9,596 nt of DNA, taken from NCBI GenBank assembly GCA_003538525.1, contig DPRZ01000019.1:1-9596 (forward strand), given 5' to 3'. A program made the position numbers and the translations under genes. Positions 1 to 6,050 of the stretch are shown in pieces. This DNA comes from Neisseriales bacterium. GTDB taxonomy: Bacteria; Pseudomonadota; Gammaproteobacteria; Burkholderiales; UBA11063. Below the pieces are notes generated by a model. It saw nothing but the letters and a program-made list of their open reading frames with translations, was not told where the DNA came from and did no database searches. The first letter of the stretch is position 1. Each line of letters begins with the position of its first letter.

Positions 1-264
1 CTAGCTGCGGATAGTCAGAATAATATTTGGAGTATTCCAGCTTCATCCACTAGCGCAACTCAAGTTACAACGACGCCAAGCGCGGTAACGGGTTTGGCAA
101 TTGATAATGCGAGTAGCGCAGCAAATATTTATTATGTGGCAAATAATCAGCTTTACTCATGCGGTAGTGGTGGTTTTGCGAGTTGTGCTCCAGTGGCATT
201 AGCCAGTGGCTTAACAGGCACGATGTTAAATTTAATCATCGGCTCATCTTTGAGCACCAACTAA
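1..264 (+). CDS. 3' end of an unrecognised, probably exported repeat protein (partial)
   Basis: The frame is open from the left edge to a TAA at 262-264, giving the last 87 residues of a protein whose start lies outside the window. The residues are rich in Ser, Thr, Ala, Asn and Gly with almost no charge, as in secreted or surface proteins. Two stretches look alike: LAADSQNNIWSIP near residue 1, and GLAIDNASSANIYYV followed by NNQLYSC near residues 31-54. The G-L-A-x-D ... N-I-x-x-(I/V) spacing resembles blades of NHL or SMP-30-type beta-propellers, but that is inference from two imperfect copies. There are two cysteines (YSC and ASC, residues 54 and 62), which could form a disulfide if the protein is exported. 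No membrane anchor or sorting motif is visible at the C-terminus. I do not recognise the family. engB follows after only 13 nt, so the two may be co-transcribed. Confidence 0.7.
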   Translation, partial: LAADSQNNIWSIPASSTSATQVTTTPSAVTGLAIDNASSAANIYYVANNQLYSCGSGGFASCAPVALASGLTGTMLNLIIGSSLSTN

Positions 265-277
265 AAATTAGGAAATT

Positions 278-880
278 ATGTATAGCGAAAAAATCAATTT
301 TAAACAAGCCAAATTTTATACTACAGTGAATGATTTGGCAAGTTTGCCACGCATTAATCAAGAAATTGCGATCGTTGGGCGGTCTAATGCGGGTAAATCA
401 AGCTTACTGAATACACTGACCAACCAAACTCGTTTGGCATATACTTCAAAAACTCCTGGAAGGACTCAACATATTAATTATTTTGAGGTTAAAGAAGGGG
501 TGCATTTAGTCGATTTACCTGGTTATGGCTATGCCAAAGTTCCTGAGGCAATTCGCACACATTGGGTACATTTACTTGGTAATTATTTACAGTTTCGTAA
601 AGAAATCATTGGTCTGGTTTTGATTATGGATGCCCGCCATCCTTTAAAAGACTTGGATATTCAAATGATTGAATTTTTTTCACAAAATGGCAAGCCATTA
701 CATGTGGTGCTATCTAAAGCGGATAAACTATCTACTCAGGAAAAAATTAGGACTTTGCGTGAAGTACAACAAGCAATCCAAAATTATGGCTTTATTAATT
801 TAAGCGTGCAATTATTTTCTTCTTCAAAGAAAACCGGTGTTGAAGAATTAGAAAATAAGCTCAATGAGTGGTTGATTTAA
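278..880 (+). CDS. engB: Ribosome biogenesis GTP-binding protein EngB (YihA/YsxC)
   Basis: This is a small TRAFAC-class GTPase of the EngB family, which acts in the cytoplasm in late assembly of the large ribosomal subunit. The P-loop is GRSNAGKS (residues 34-41), switch I lies in the SKTPGRTQ region (57-64, with T59), G3 is DLPGYGYA (79-86), G4 is SKAD (146-149, where many homologues have TKAD) and G5 is FSSSKKTG (180-187). The 200-residue length is normal for the family and there is no extra domain. The ATG at 278 has an AGGA four bases upstream (270-273). The N-terminal [17 protein letters not shown] stretch before the G domain is typical for EngB, which supports this start. The gene sits 13 nt behind the partial gene at the left edge and ends 7 nt before a strong hairpin terminator. 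It is convergent with yicC. Confidence 0.97.
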   Translation: MYSEKINFKQAKFYTTVNDLASLPRINQEIAIVGRSNAGKSSLLNTLTNQTRLAYTSKTPGRTQHINYFEVKEGVHLVDLPGYGYAKVPEAIRTHWVHLLGNYLQFRKEIIGLVLIMDARHPLKDLDIQMIEFFSQNGKPLHVVLSKADKLSTQEKIRTLREVQQAIQNYGFINLSVQLFSSSKKTGVEELENKLNEWLI

Positions 881-887
881 TGAAAAT

Positions 888-912
888 GCCAATCGCTAAG
901 ATTGGCTTTTTT
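888..912 (+). terminator. Intrinsic terminator of engB
   Basis: A perfect 7-bp stem, GCCAATC (888-894) and GATTGGC (900-906), closes a 5-nt loop and is followed by six T residues (907-912). It begins 7 nt after the engB stop. Read on the minus strand the same stem is followed by ATTTTC, so it may also help end yicC transcription, but that T-run is weak and the stem lies about 130 nt past the yicC stop. The 130 nt between this terminator and the yicC stop (913-1042) hold no gene or structured element that I can see. Confidence 0.9.
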
Positions 913-1042
913 AGTGCGTTCGCTTTATTTATATAACCAAATAATTAAATTGTTTTTGCTTTAGCATATAAGTCCGCGAAGATGTTTCATTGACTTGTTT
1001 AATTTCAATAAAATAGTAGCTAGTGATTCATTTGTGAGCGTT

Positions 1043-1915
1043 CTACATAATATTTTGAATTTGTTCACGAATTTGTTCAATTAAGACTTTTAAATCAACG
1101 GCTTTTTGGGTGGTTTCAATTGAGACTGATTTAGAACCAAATGTATTGGCTTCACGATGCATTTCTTGGCAAATAAAATCAAGGCGTTTACCAACTGCGC
1201 CACCTTTAGTCAATAATTGTTTAAATTCACTGACATGCGCACCTAAGCGATCAATCTCTTCATTGACATCCATTTTTTGGCAGAAAAAAGCAAATTCCTG
1301 TTGCAAGCGGTTATCGTTAATTTCACTTTCACCAAGAACTTCACTTAGACGAAGTTTAAGTTTTTCGCGATAATCGAGTGTAATTTGCGCCAATAATGGA
1401 TGAATGTGTTCAATGATAGTTTGAATTTGAGTTAAGCGGGTGTTTAGAATTTCTAAGAGTTTAGCTCCCTCTGCGGCTTGGGTTAATTTAAATTCTTGGA
1501 GTAATTCAGTAAAGCCACGTAAAATTGGTTCTTGAATATCTTCGAGGTTTAAATTTTGTTGTTTGATAATGCCAGGCATCGCGATGATTTGTGCAGCTGA
1601 AACAGGGGCTGGTGTATCATTTAGTTGGTTAATTTTTCCAATTAAGGCAAGATATTGAGTTAATAATTCATGATTTAAATGAAGTTCTTGATTTAGTTCT
1701 TTATTATCTTTGAAGAAGCACTTAATGTCGATTTTACCCCGGCTAATATTTTGGCTAATTAGATTGCGCATTAAGTTTTCCAGCGGTTTAAATTCATCCG
1801 CGGATTTAATGGTTATGTCTAAAAAACGGTGATTTACCGATTTGATTTCGAGCTGGATGAGTGATGAATTAATTTGAATTGGTTTAGCGGCGTATCCGGT
1901 CATGCTATAAATCAT
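1043..1915 (-). CDS. yicC: YicC/YloC family endoribonuclease
   Basis: This 290-residue protein matches the YicC family, about 290 residues in Enterobacteria and Bacillus, and appears complete. The N-terminal domain starts with the usual MIxSMTGYA (residues 1-9), then EIKSVNHRFLD (23-33) and SRGKIDI (58-64). The C-terminal DUF1732 domain includes KMDVNEEIDRLGAHVSEF (214-231), the conserved block at 242-263 with the GKRLDF, QEM, REANT and SKS elements, and a helix ending REQIQNI (283-289). E. coli YicC has been described as an endoribonuclease that acts on small RNAs such as RyhB, so an RNase role is the family-based call. The gene stands alone on the minus strand, convergent with engB and divergent from grxC; the neighbour gmk, often found beside yicC, is not here. 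The start at 1915 fits the family N-terminus, although only a weak GAAAG lies upstream. Confidence 0.95.
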   Translation of the reverse strand: MIYSMTGYAAKPIQINSSLIQLEIKSVNHRFLDITIKSADEFKPLENLMRNLISQNISRGKIDIKCFFKDNKELNQELHLNHELLTQYLALIGKINQLNDTPAPVSAAQIIAMPGIIKQQNLNLEDIQEPILRGFTELLQEFKLTQAAEGAKLLEILNTRLTQIQTIIEHIHPLLAQITLDYREKLKLRLSEVLGESEINDNRLQQEFAFFCQKMDVNEEIDRLGAHVSEFKQLLTKGGAVGKRLDFICQEMHREANTFGSKSVSIETTQKAVDLKVLIEQIREQIQNIM

Positions 1916-1940
1916 AGTTTTGCTTTCAGGGTTATGTTAA

Positions 1941-1962
1941 AATATTGTCCAATATTATAACA
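1941..1962 (-). promoter_or_regulatory. Probable yicC promoter (extended -10) overlapped by an inverted repeat
   Basis: On the minus strand TGTTATAAT (1962 down to 1954) is a perfect extended -10 element (TGn plus TATAAT). It would start transcription near 1947 and give a leader of about 30 nt before the yicC ATG. There is no good -35; the best is TTGCTA at 14 nt spacing, or AAATTG at 17 nt, which is common for extended -10 promoters. A perfect 7-bp inverted repeat, AATATTG (1941-1947) and CAATATT (1950-1956) with a 2-nt centre, covers the -10 and the start point. That is a position where a repressor could bind. The promoter call rests on consensus match only, and the operator call is inference. 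Confidence 0.55.
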
Positions 1963-2091
1963 CAGCAGTAAATTAGCAATTTTATCCAATCGTTGTGAGC
2001 GATTTAAATTATACGGCACTGGTGCGTTCTTGCTTTATGTGATACGTGTATATGGTACGCGGGCAAATGAATGATTTCAAGTGTGTTGCAA

Positions 2092-2109
2092 AAAGTTAAA
2101 CTTAACTTT
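2092..2109. repeat. Perfect 8-bp inverted repeat upstream of grxC
   Basis: AAAGTTAA (2092-2099) and TTAACTTT (2102-2109) are exact reverse complements separated by AC. The site ends 17 nt before the candidate -35 of the grxC promoter, where an activator or repressor dimer could sit. There is no T-run after it and the arms are AT-rich, so it is not a terminator. Whether any protein binds is unknown. Confidence 0.5.
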
Positions 2110-2126
2110 ACTTGGTCTAATTAGTA

Positions 2127-2155
2127 TTGGCTCCGCTTGTTTGTGGTTTTATATT
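2127..2155 (+). promoter_or_regulatory. Candidate grxC promoter
   Basis: TTGGCT (2127-2132) and TATATT (2150-2155) are separated by exactly 17 nt, a plausible sigma-70 promoter starting near 2162 with a leader of about 46 nt. An overlapping alternative is TTGTTT (2137-2142), 16 nt spacer, TATAAA (2159-2164). The evidence is consensus match and position only. Confidence 0.4.
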
Positions 2156-2195
2156 GCTTATAAATGGTTTACTGATTTGCTGTTTTGAAAATTTT

Positions 2196-2200
2196 AGGAG
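2196..2200 (+). promoter_or_regulatory. Ribosome binding site that fixes the grxC start
   Basis: AGGAG (2196-2200) stands 7 nt before the ATG at 2208. It decides against the in-frame TTG at 2127, which would add 27 residues unlike any glutaredoxin N-terminus and has no ribosome binding site. Confidence 0.85.
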
Positions 2201-2207
2201 TTGTATA

Positions 2208-2468
2208 ATGAGTATAAAAGTAATCGTTTACTCAAAAGAAACTTGTCCATATTGTGTTATGGCGAAAAAATTACTGAGTGAAAAAGGTGTTACGGAAATT
2301 CAAGAAATTAGGATTGACTTGGATCCTGCCGCTCGTGATAACATGATTGAAATAACTGGGCGAATGACCGTGCCACAAATTTTTATTGGCGATACCCACG
2401 TTGGTGGATTTGATGATTTAGCCAAATTAAACCGTAGTGGTGATTTGGATAAGCTCTTAAATAGTTAA
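2208..2468 (+). CDS. grxC: Glutaredoxin 3 (dithiol glutaredoxin)
   Basis: This is an 86-residue class I glutaredoxin that reduces disulfides and glutathione mixed disulfides in the cytoplasm using glutathione. The dithiol active site CPYC is at residues 13-16, the cis-proline motif TVPQIF at 54-59 (P56) and the glutathione-binding GGFDDL at 66-71. These, with the short thioredoxin-fold length, match GrxC/Grx3. The ATG at 2208 is chosen because of the AGGAG 7 nt upstream and because homologues begin a few residues before the first beta strand (KVIVYS). secB begins 66 nt downstream, after a hairpin. The grxC-secB-gpsA order is well conserved in beta- and gammaproteobacteria. GrxC supplies general redox control and has no known direct part in SecB action. 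Confidence 0.97.
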   Translation: MSIKVIVYSKETCPYCVMAKKLLSEKGVTEIQEIRIDLDPAARDNMIEITGRMTVPQIFIGDTHVGGFDDLAKLNRSGDLDKLLNS

Positions 2469-2469
2469 T

Positions 2470-2494
2470 CTATTCTGACGTTGTGTTAGAATAG
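2470..2494 (+). promoter_or_regulatory. Hairpin between grxC and secB: possible attenuator, or secB promoter
   Basis: CTATTCTGAC (2470-2479) pairs with GTTAGAATAG (2485-2494) over 10 bp including one G-U, with a 5-nt loop GTTGT. It is followed only by TTTG, so as an intrinsic terminator it is weak and would at most attenuate readthrough from grxC into secB. The right arm also contains TGTTAGAAT (2484-2492), which fits an extended -10 element. No good -35 is present (TTAATC at 2465-2470, 16 nt spacing). It could therefore be a local secB promoter, a partial terminator, or both. Confidence 0.45.
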
Positions 2495-2534
2495 TTTGTA
2501 ATGTTTCTTAATAATTTTATAAAAAGGTAATTCC

Positions 2535-2990
2535 ATGACCGAACAAAATAATCAACCAGTTTTTAGTTTAGATAAAATTTTTGTTAAAGACATCTCTCTT
2601 GAAGTGCCACATGCACCACAAATTTTTTTAAATCGTGAGCAACCAAATATTGAATTAAATATTAGTTTTAACACTACTGCGGTTGAAGACGGTGTCTATT
2701 TAACGGTTTTACACGCAGTTGTGGATGCTAAAATTGGTGATCAACAAATGTTCTTAGTTGAAGTTGATCAAGCTGGTATTTTCCAATTGCGTAATATTCC
2801 TGTTGATCAAATGGATTTAATTCAAAATATTGAATGTCCAAACATGTTGTTCCCTTATTTGCGCGAAGCGGTTACCGATTTAACTACGCGTGCAGGATTC
2901 TTACCAGTTGTTTTAGCTCCGATTAATTTTGCATTTTTGTATCAACAAAAACAAGCACAATTAGCAACGGCAAGTGAAACTGTTAATTAA
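2535..2990 (+). CDS. secB: Protein-export chaperone SecB
   Basis: SecB is a homotetrameric cytoplasmic chaperone that keeps preproteins unfolded and hands them to SecA for export through SecYEG. The 151-residue length is typical. Family motifs are clear: KIFVKDISLEVPHAPQIF (residues 14-31), EVDQAGIFQL (76-85), CPNMLFPYLREAV (101-113) and LAPINFAFLY (127-136). The tryptophan that E. coli SecB has shortly after the PxAPxxF block is absent here, with REQP instead; I take this as ordinary divergence. AAGG ends 7 nt before the ATG. gpsA follows after 18 nt, as in many relatives. SecB is largely a proteobacterial protein, which agrees with the rest of the window. Confidence 0.97.
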   Translation: MTEQNNQPVFSLDKIFVKDISLEVPHAPQIFLNREQPNIELNISFNTTAVEDGVYLTVLHAVVDAKIGDQQMFLVEVDQAGIFQLRNIPVDQMDLIQNIECPNMLFPYLREAVTDLTTRAGFLPVVLAPINFAFLYQQKQAQLATASETVN

Positions 2991-3008
2991 TTTATACTAA
3001 AAGATATT

Positions 3009-4010
3009 ATGCAAATTAATATATTGGGAGCTGGATCTTGGGGTTCAGCTCTTGCCATTGCGTGTAGCAAAGTCGCAGATGTAACTATTTGGTCACACCA
3101 AATCGAACATGCGCAATTTATGAGTGCTACCCGCAATAATCCCAACTATTTACCAGCAGAGATTGGCTTTGCTAATAATGTGAGCTTTAGCTCTGATTTA
3201 GACCAGTGCCTAAGTGCAAATTTAATAATTATTGCAACACCCTTAAATGCGATCCGTCAGGTTTTACGTCAAATTAAAACAATTAGCGCAAAAATCCCTG
3301 ATTTGCTCTTAGTTAGTAAAGGCTTTGAGGCGCATACTGGTTTATTACCGCATCAAATAATTGAACAAGAATTGCCAGGATTTAAACGTTACGGTTTATT
3401 AATTGGTCCATCATTTGCTAAAGAAGTGGCGCAGGGTTTACCGACAGCAATTAGCTTAGTTGCGCCAGAATTGGATTTTGCGGTAAGCTGGATGGAAAAA
3501 CTTCAAGATATTCCTAATTTCCGGATTTATGCTCATGATGATGTGGTTGGGAGTGAAGTTGGTGCTGCAGTTAAGAATGTCTTAGCGATTGCGGTGGGTA
3601 TTTCAGATGGACTGCAACTCGGTTATAATGCGCGCGCGGCGTTAATTACGCGCAGCTTAAATGAGTTAGCTAGTTTGGTTCTTGCGTTGGGCGGTAAGCG
3701 TGAAACTATTTATGGTCTAACGGGGATTGGTGATTTAATTTTGACCTGTACTGGAGATTTATCGCGTAATCGTACCGTTGGTCAGGAGCTTGCATTAGGG
3801 CGAAGCATTGAAGAGATTGTTAAGAATTTGGGGCACGTGGCCGAAGGTGTTTCAACAGCGCGTGAAATTTATTTAAAAGCCCAAATATTAAAAATTGAGA
3901 TGCCGATTGTCGCCAGTGTTTATCGAATTATCTATGAACATGCTGAAATTAAACAAGAAGTATTTGGTTTACTTAGTCGTCAACCAAAACCAGAATTTTT
4001 GAATGCCTAA
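3009..4010 (+). CDS. gpsA: NAD(P)-dependent glycerol-3-phosphate dehydrogenase
   Basis: GpsA reduces dihydroxyacetone phosphate to sn-glycerol 3-phosphate, the backbone for phospholipid synthesis, in the cytoplasm. The N-terminal Rossmann domain opens with GAGSWG (residues 7-12), followed by NNPNYLP (43-49), the IIIATP strand (73-78), VSKGFE (102-107) and GPSFAKEV (133-140). The C-terminal substrate domain carries GAAVKN (185-190, with the catalytic-type Lys189) and the long conserved block at 236-255 (GLTGIGDL, CTGDLSRNR). The 333 residues match the usual size. The ATG has only a weak purine-rich AAGA upstream, so translation may be coupled to secB, which ends 18 nt earlier. The stop overlaps the region of lolA start codons. 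Confidence 0.97.
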   Translation: MQINILGAGSWGSALAIACSKVADVTIWSHQIEHAQFMSATRNNPNYLPAEIGFANNVSFSSDLDQCLSANLIIIATPLNAIRQVLRQIKTISAKIPDLLLVSKGFEAHTGLLPHQIIEQELPGFKRYGLLIGPSFAKEVAQGLPTAISLVAPELDFAVSWMEKLQDIPNFRIYAHDDVVGSEVGAAVKNVLAIAVGISDGLQLGYNARAALITRSLNELASLVLALGGKRETIYGLTGIGDLILTCTGDLSRNRTVGQELALGRSIEEIVKNLGHVAEGVSTAREIYLKAQILKIEMPIVASVYRIIYEHAEIKQEVFGLLSRQPKPEFLNA

Positions 4011-4011
4011 A

Positions 4012-4620
4012 ATGAAAAAAATAATTCTAATTGTTGCAGCGTATTTAACTAGCGTTGCTCATGCTGATTCTGCAGTTTTGACTAATTTTTTGGCGAATGC
4101 CAAAACAATTAAAGCTGACTTTAGCCAAACTATTGTAACTGGTAAAAAATCACGTACCACGCTAGGCACTATGGAAATTTCGCGTCCAAATAAGTTTCGC
4201 TGGGAATATACCCAAGATCAGCAATTGATCGTTAGTGATGCGAAGCAAATTTATCTGTATGATAAACCCTTGCAGCAAGTAACTATTCGTCAGTTGGGTA
4301 AATCGATTGATAAATCTCCAGCAGCAGTGTTGGCTGGGGCGAATGATTTACAAAGTGCATATAAAGTTAGCGATGTTGCGACTAAGGCCGCTGGATTAAA
4401 TTGGGTGCGGATTGATCCTAAAATTAAAAATGATAACAATGGTTTTCAAGTGGTGTTAATGGGCTTTGATAAACAAGGCAAATTAAGTCAGATGCAATTT
4501 ACCGATAGCTTTGGGAATAAAACCAGCATTAGCTTTAGCAATTTGCAAACTGGGGTAGCTATTCCTGCGAGTGACTATACGTTTACACCGCCTGCTGGTG
4601 TCGATGTGCTACAAGAATAA
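4012..4620 (+). CDS. lolA: Outer-membrane lipoprotein carrier protein LolA
   Basis: LolA carries lipoproteins through the periplasm from the LolCDE complex to LolB at the outer membrane. With the ATG at 4012 the protein has 202 residues and a clean signal peptide: MKK, a hydrophobic core, and a cleavage site after AHA (residues 16-18, mature Asp19). The mature part shows the LolA pattern: LANAKTIKADFSQT (27-40), GTMEISRPNKFRWEYT (52-67), QQLIVSDAKQIYLYDKPLQQV (70-90), a hydrophobic-cleft region and the C-terminal FTPPAGVDV (191-199). An in-frame ATG at 4003, inside the end of gpsA, would add only MPK. I prefer 4012 because it gives a standard signal peptide and lies 1 nt after the gpsA TAA, a reinitiation layout; neither start has a ribosome binding site. 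lolA more often sits beside ftsK, so this place between gpsA and murC is less usual. Confidence 0.93.
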   Translation: MKKIILIVAAYLTSVAHADSAVLTNFLANAKTIKADFSQTIVTGKKSRTTLGTMEISRPNKFRWEYTQDQQLIVSDAKQIYLYDKPLQQVTIRQLGKSIDKSPAAVLAGANDLQSAYKVSDVATKAAGLNWVRIDPKIKNDNNGFQVVLMGFDKQGKLSQMQFTDSFGNKTSISFSNLQTGVAIPASDYTFTPPAGVDVLQE

Positions 4621-4643
4621 TTCATGGATGAGAGAGCAAAGAA

Positions 4644-6026
4644 ATGAAGCATAAAGTAAAGCAAATTCACTTTATTGGAATTGGTGGCGTTGGAATGTCT
4701 GGGATTGCCGAGGTTTTACATAATCTCGGTTATGTTGTATCTGGATCTGATGCTGGGCAAAGTTATAATACTGAGCGTTTAACTAAGGTTGGCATTCGCG
4801 TTGAAATTGGCCATGCAGCGAGTAACGTTGGTGCCGCTGATGTGATAGTTACCTCAACGGCAATTGATAAAACCAATCCAGAAATTCAATATGGTATTGA
4901 GCATCATATTCCAATTGTCCCTCGTGCACGGATGTTGGCAGAATTAATGCGCTTTAAATATGGGATTGCAATTGCTGGAACTCACGGTAAAACCACAACC
5001 ACTAGTTTAGCTGCAGAAGTTTTAAAAGAATGCGGGCTTGATCCAACCTTTATTATTGGTGGTAAGTTAGCCACGACTGGTTCGAATGCTAAACTTGGTG
5101 AGGGTGAGTATTTGCTTGCCGAAGCCGATGAGTCAGATGCTTCGTTTTTGTTTCTTAATCCCATGATTTCGGTGGTTACGAATATTGACTTGGATCATAT
5201 GGATACCTATGAACATGACGAAAATAAGTTGAAACAAGCGTTTATTCAATTTCTACATAATTTGCCTTTCTATGGGCGCGCAATTGTTTGTGGCGAAGAT
5301 AAACGCCTCCAGGAAATTATTCCATCAATTAACCGACCAACGACAACCTATGGCTTAAGCGATAAATTTGATATTTACGCGACTGAGGTTGTTGCTGTAG
5401 GTGGTAGCATGAGTTATAACGTGCATGTTAAATGGCTGAATCTAATTTATCCGATTGTAGTAAATATGCCTGGTGTGCACAATGTACTGAATTCCTTATC
5501 AGTAATTGCCGTGGCGCTGGAGTGTGATGGAAAAATTGAAGATATCGCACGTGGATTAGCTAATTTTCATGGTGTTGGTCGCCGCTGCCAACATTATCCA
5601 GAAATTCAACATGCTGGGAAAACTGCGCTATTAATTGATGATTACGGTCATCACCCAGTTGAGCTTAAAGCGACCTTAAGTGCTTTACGTGGGGCTTATC
5701 CTGAAAAACGTATGGTCTTAATTTTTCAACCGCATCGTTATACACGCACGCGCGATTTATTTGATGATTTTGTCTCGGTGTTATCAGATGTTGATCAGTT
5801 AATTATCACTGAAGTTTATCCAGCAGGTGAAAAACCTATCGCCTTAGCCGATGGTCGAGCTTTAGTGCGGGCAATTCGCTTACAGGGTAATGAGAATGCT
5901 ATTTTTGCTGAAGACATAGTGGATGCAAAACGTAAATTATTTAATATTTTACAGCAAGACGATCTAGTGGTAACCATGGGGGCGGGTAGTGTTGGTAAAT
6001 TACCAGCAATGCTTAACAATGACTAA
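4644..6026 (+). CDS. murC: UDP-N-acetylmuramate--L-alanine ligase
   Basis: MurC is the ATP-dependent cytoplasmic ligase that adds L-alanine to UDP-MurNAc, the first amino-acid step of peptidoglycan precursor synthesis. All landmarks of the Mur ligase fold are present in the 460 residues: the UDP-binding GIGGVGMSGIAE (12-23), the ATP P-loop GTHGKTTTT (112-120), EADESDASF (160-168), TNIDLDHMD (179-187), PGVHNVLNSLS (276-286), GVGRRCQ (310-316), the C-terminal-domain motif DDYGHHPVE (332-340) and FQPHRYTRT (361-369). The ATG at 4644 is preceded by a GAGAGAG tract (4630-4636) at 7 nt. Two tiny out-of-frame ORFs lie just ahead of it. ddl follows after 24 nt; there is no murB between them, which is usual in Betaproteobacteria. 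Confidence 0.98.
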   Translation: MKHKVKQIHFIGIGGVGMSGIAEVLHNLGYVVSGSDAGQSYNTERLTKVGIRVEIGHAASNVGAADVIVTSTAIDKTNPEIQYGIEHHIPIVPRARMLAELMRFKYGIAIAGTHGKTTTTSLAAEVLKECGLDPTFIIGGKLATTGSNAKLGEGEYLLAEADESDASFLFLNPMISVVTNIDLDHMDTYEHDENKLKQAFIQFLHNLPFYGRAIVCGEDKRLQEIIPSINRPTTTYGLSDKFDIYATEVVAVGGSMSYNVHVKWLNLIYPIVVNMPGVHNVLNSLSVIAVALECDGKIEDIARGLANFHGVGRRCQHYPEIQHAGKTALLIDDYGHHPVELKATLSALRGAYPEKRMVLIFQPHRYTRTRDLFDDFVSVLSDVDQLIITEVYPAGEKPIALADGRALVRAIRLQGNENAIFAEDIVDAKRKLFNILQQDDLVVTMGAGSVGKLPAMLNND

Positions 6027-6050
6027 GTTAATTTATAAAGCGAGATAAAA

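Larger units (their letters stand above)
1916..2207. other. Divergent intergenic region between yicC and grxC
   Basis: This 292-nt stretch lies between the starts of the divergent genes yicC and grxC. It holds the candidate yicC promoter (1941-1962), a perfect 8-bp inverted repeat at 2092-2109, and a candidate grxC promoter (2127-2155). The middle part (about 1981-2090) shows no open frame with a ribosome binding site, no tRNA-like fold and no terminator that I can see. In many beta- and gammaproteobacteria a rhodanese gene precedes grxC; no remnant of one is recognisable here. Confidence 0.6.

Noticed and set aside
990..1020. TTGACT at 990 followed by AT-rich sequence, as a plus-strand promoter antisense to yicC
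   Set aside because: No acceptable -10 occurs at 15-19 nt; the nearest TAAAAT is at 13 nt.
1110..1373. Open frame of 87 codons on the plus strand within yicC
   Set aside because: It is antisense to the strongly conserved C-terminal domain of yicC, has no ribosome binding site, and its low-complexity Ser/Arg/Leu product looks like a reverse-frame artefact.
2052..2099. 15-codon ORF starting ATG at 2052 in the yicC-grxC gap
   Set aside because: No ribosome binding site precedes it, it has no recognisable product and it is no longer than chance would give.
2127..2207. Longer grxC from the TTG at 2127
   Set aside because: The added 27 residues are unlike any glutaredoxin, and the AGGAG at 2196-2200 clearly serves the ATG at 2208. 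The stretch is better read as promoter and leader.
4982..6019. Minus-strand open frames at 4982-5164 and 5816-6019
   Set aside because: Both lie opposite conserved MurC motifs, and their products resemble no family and are rich in Ser and Ala as expected from antisense frames.
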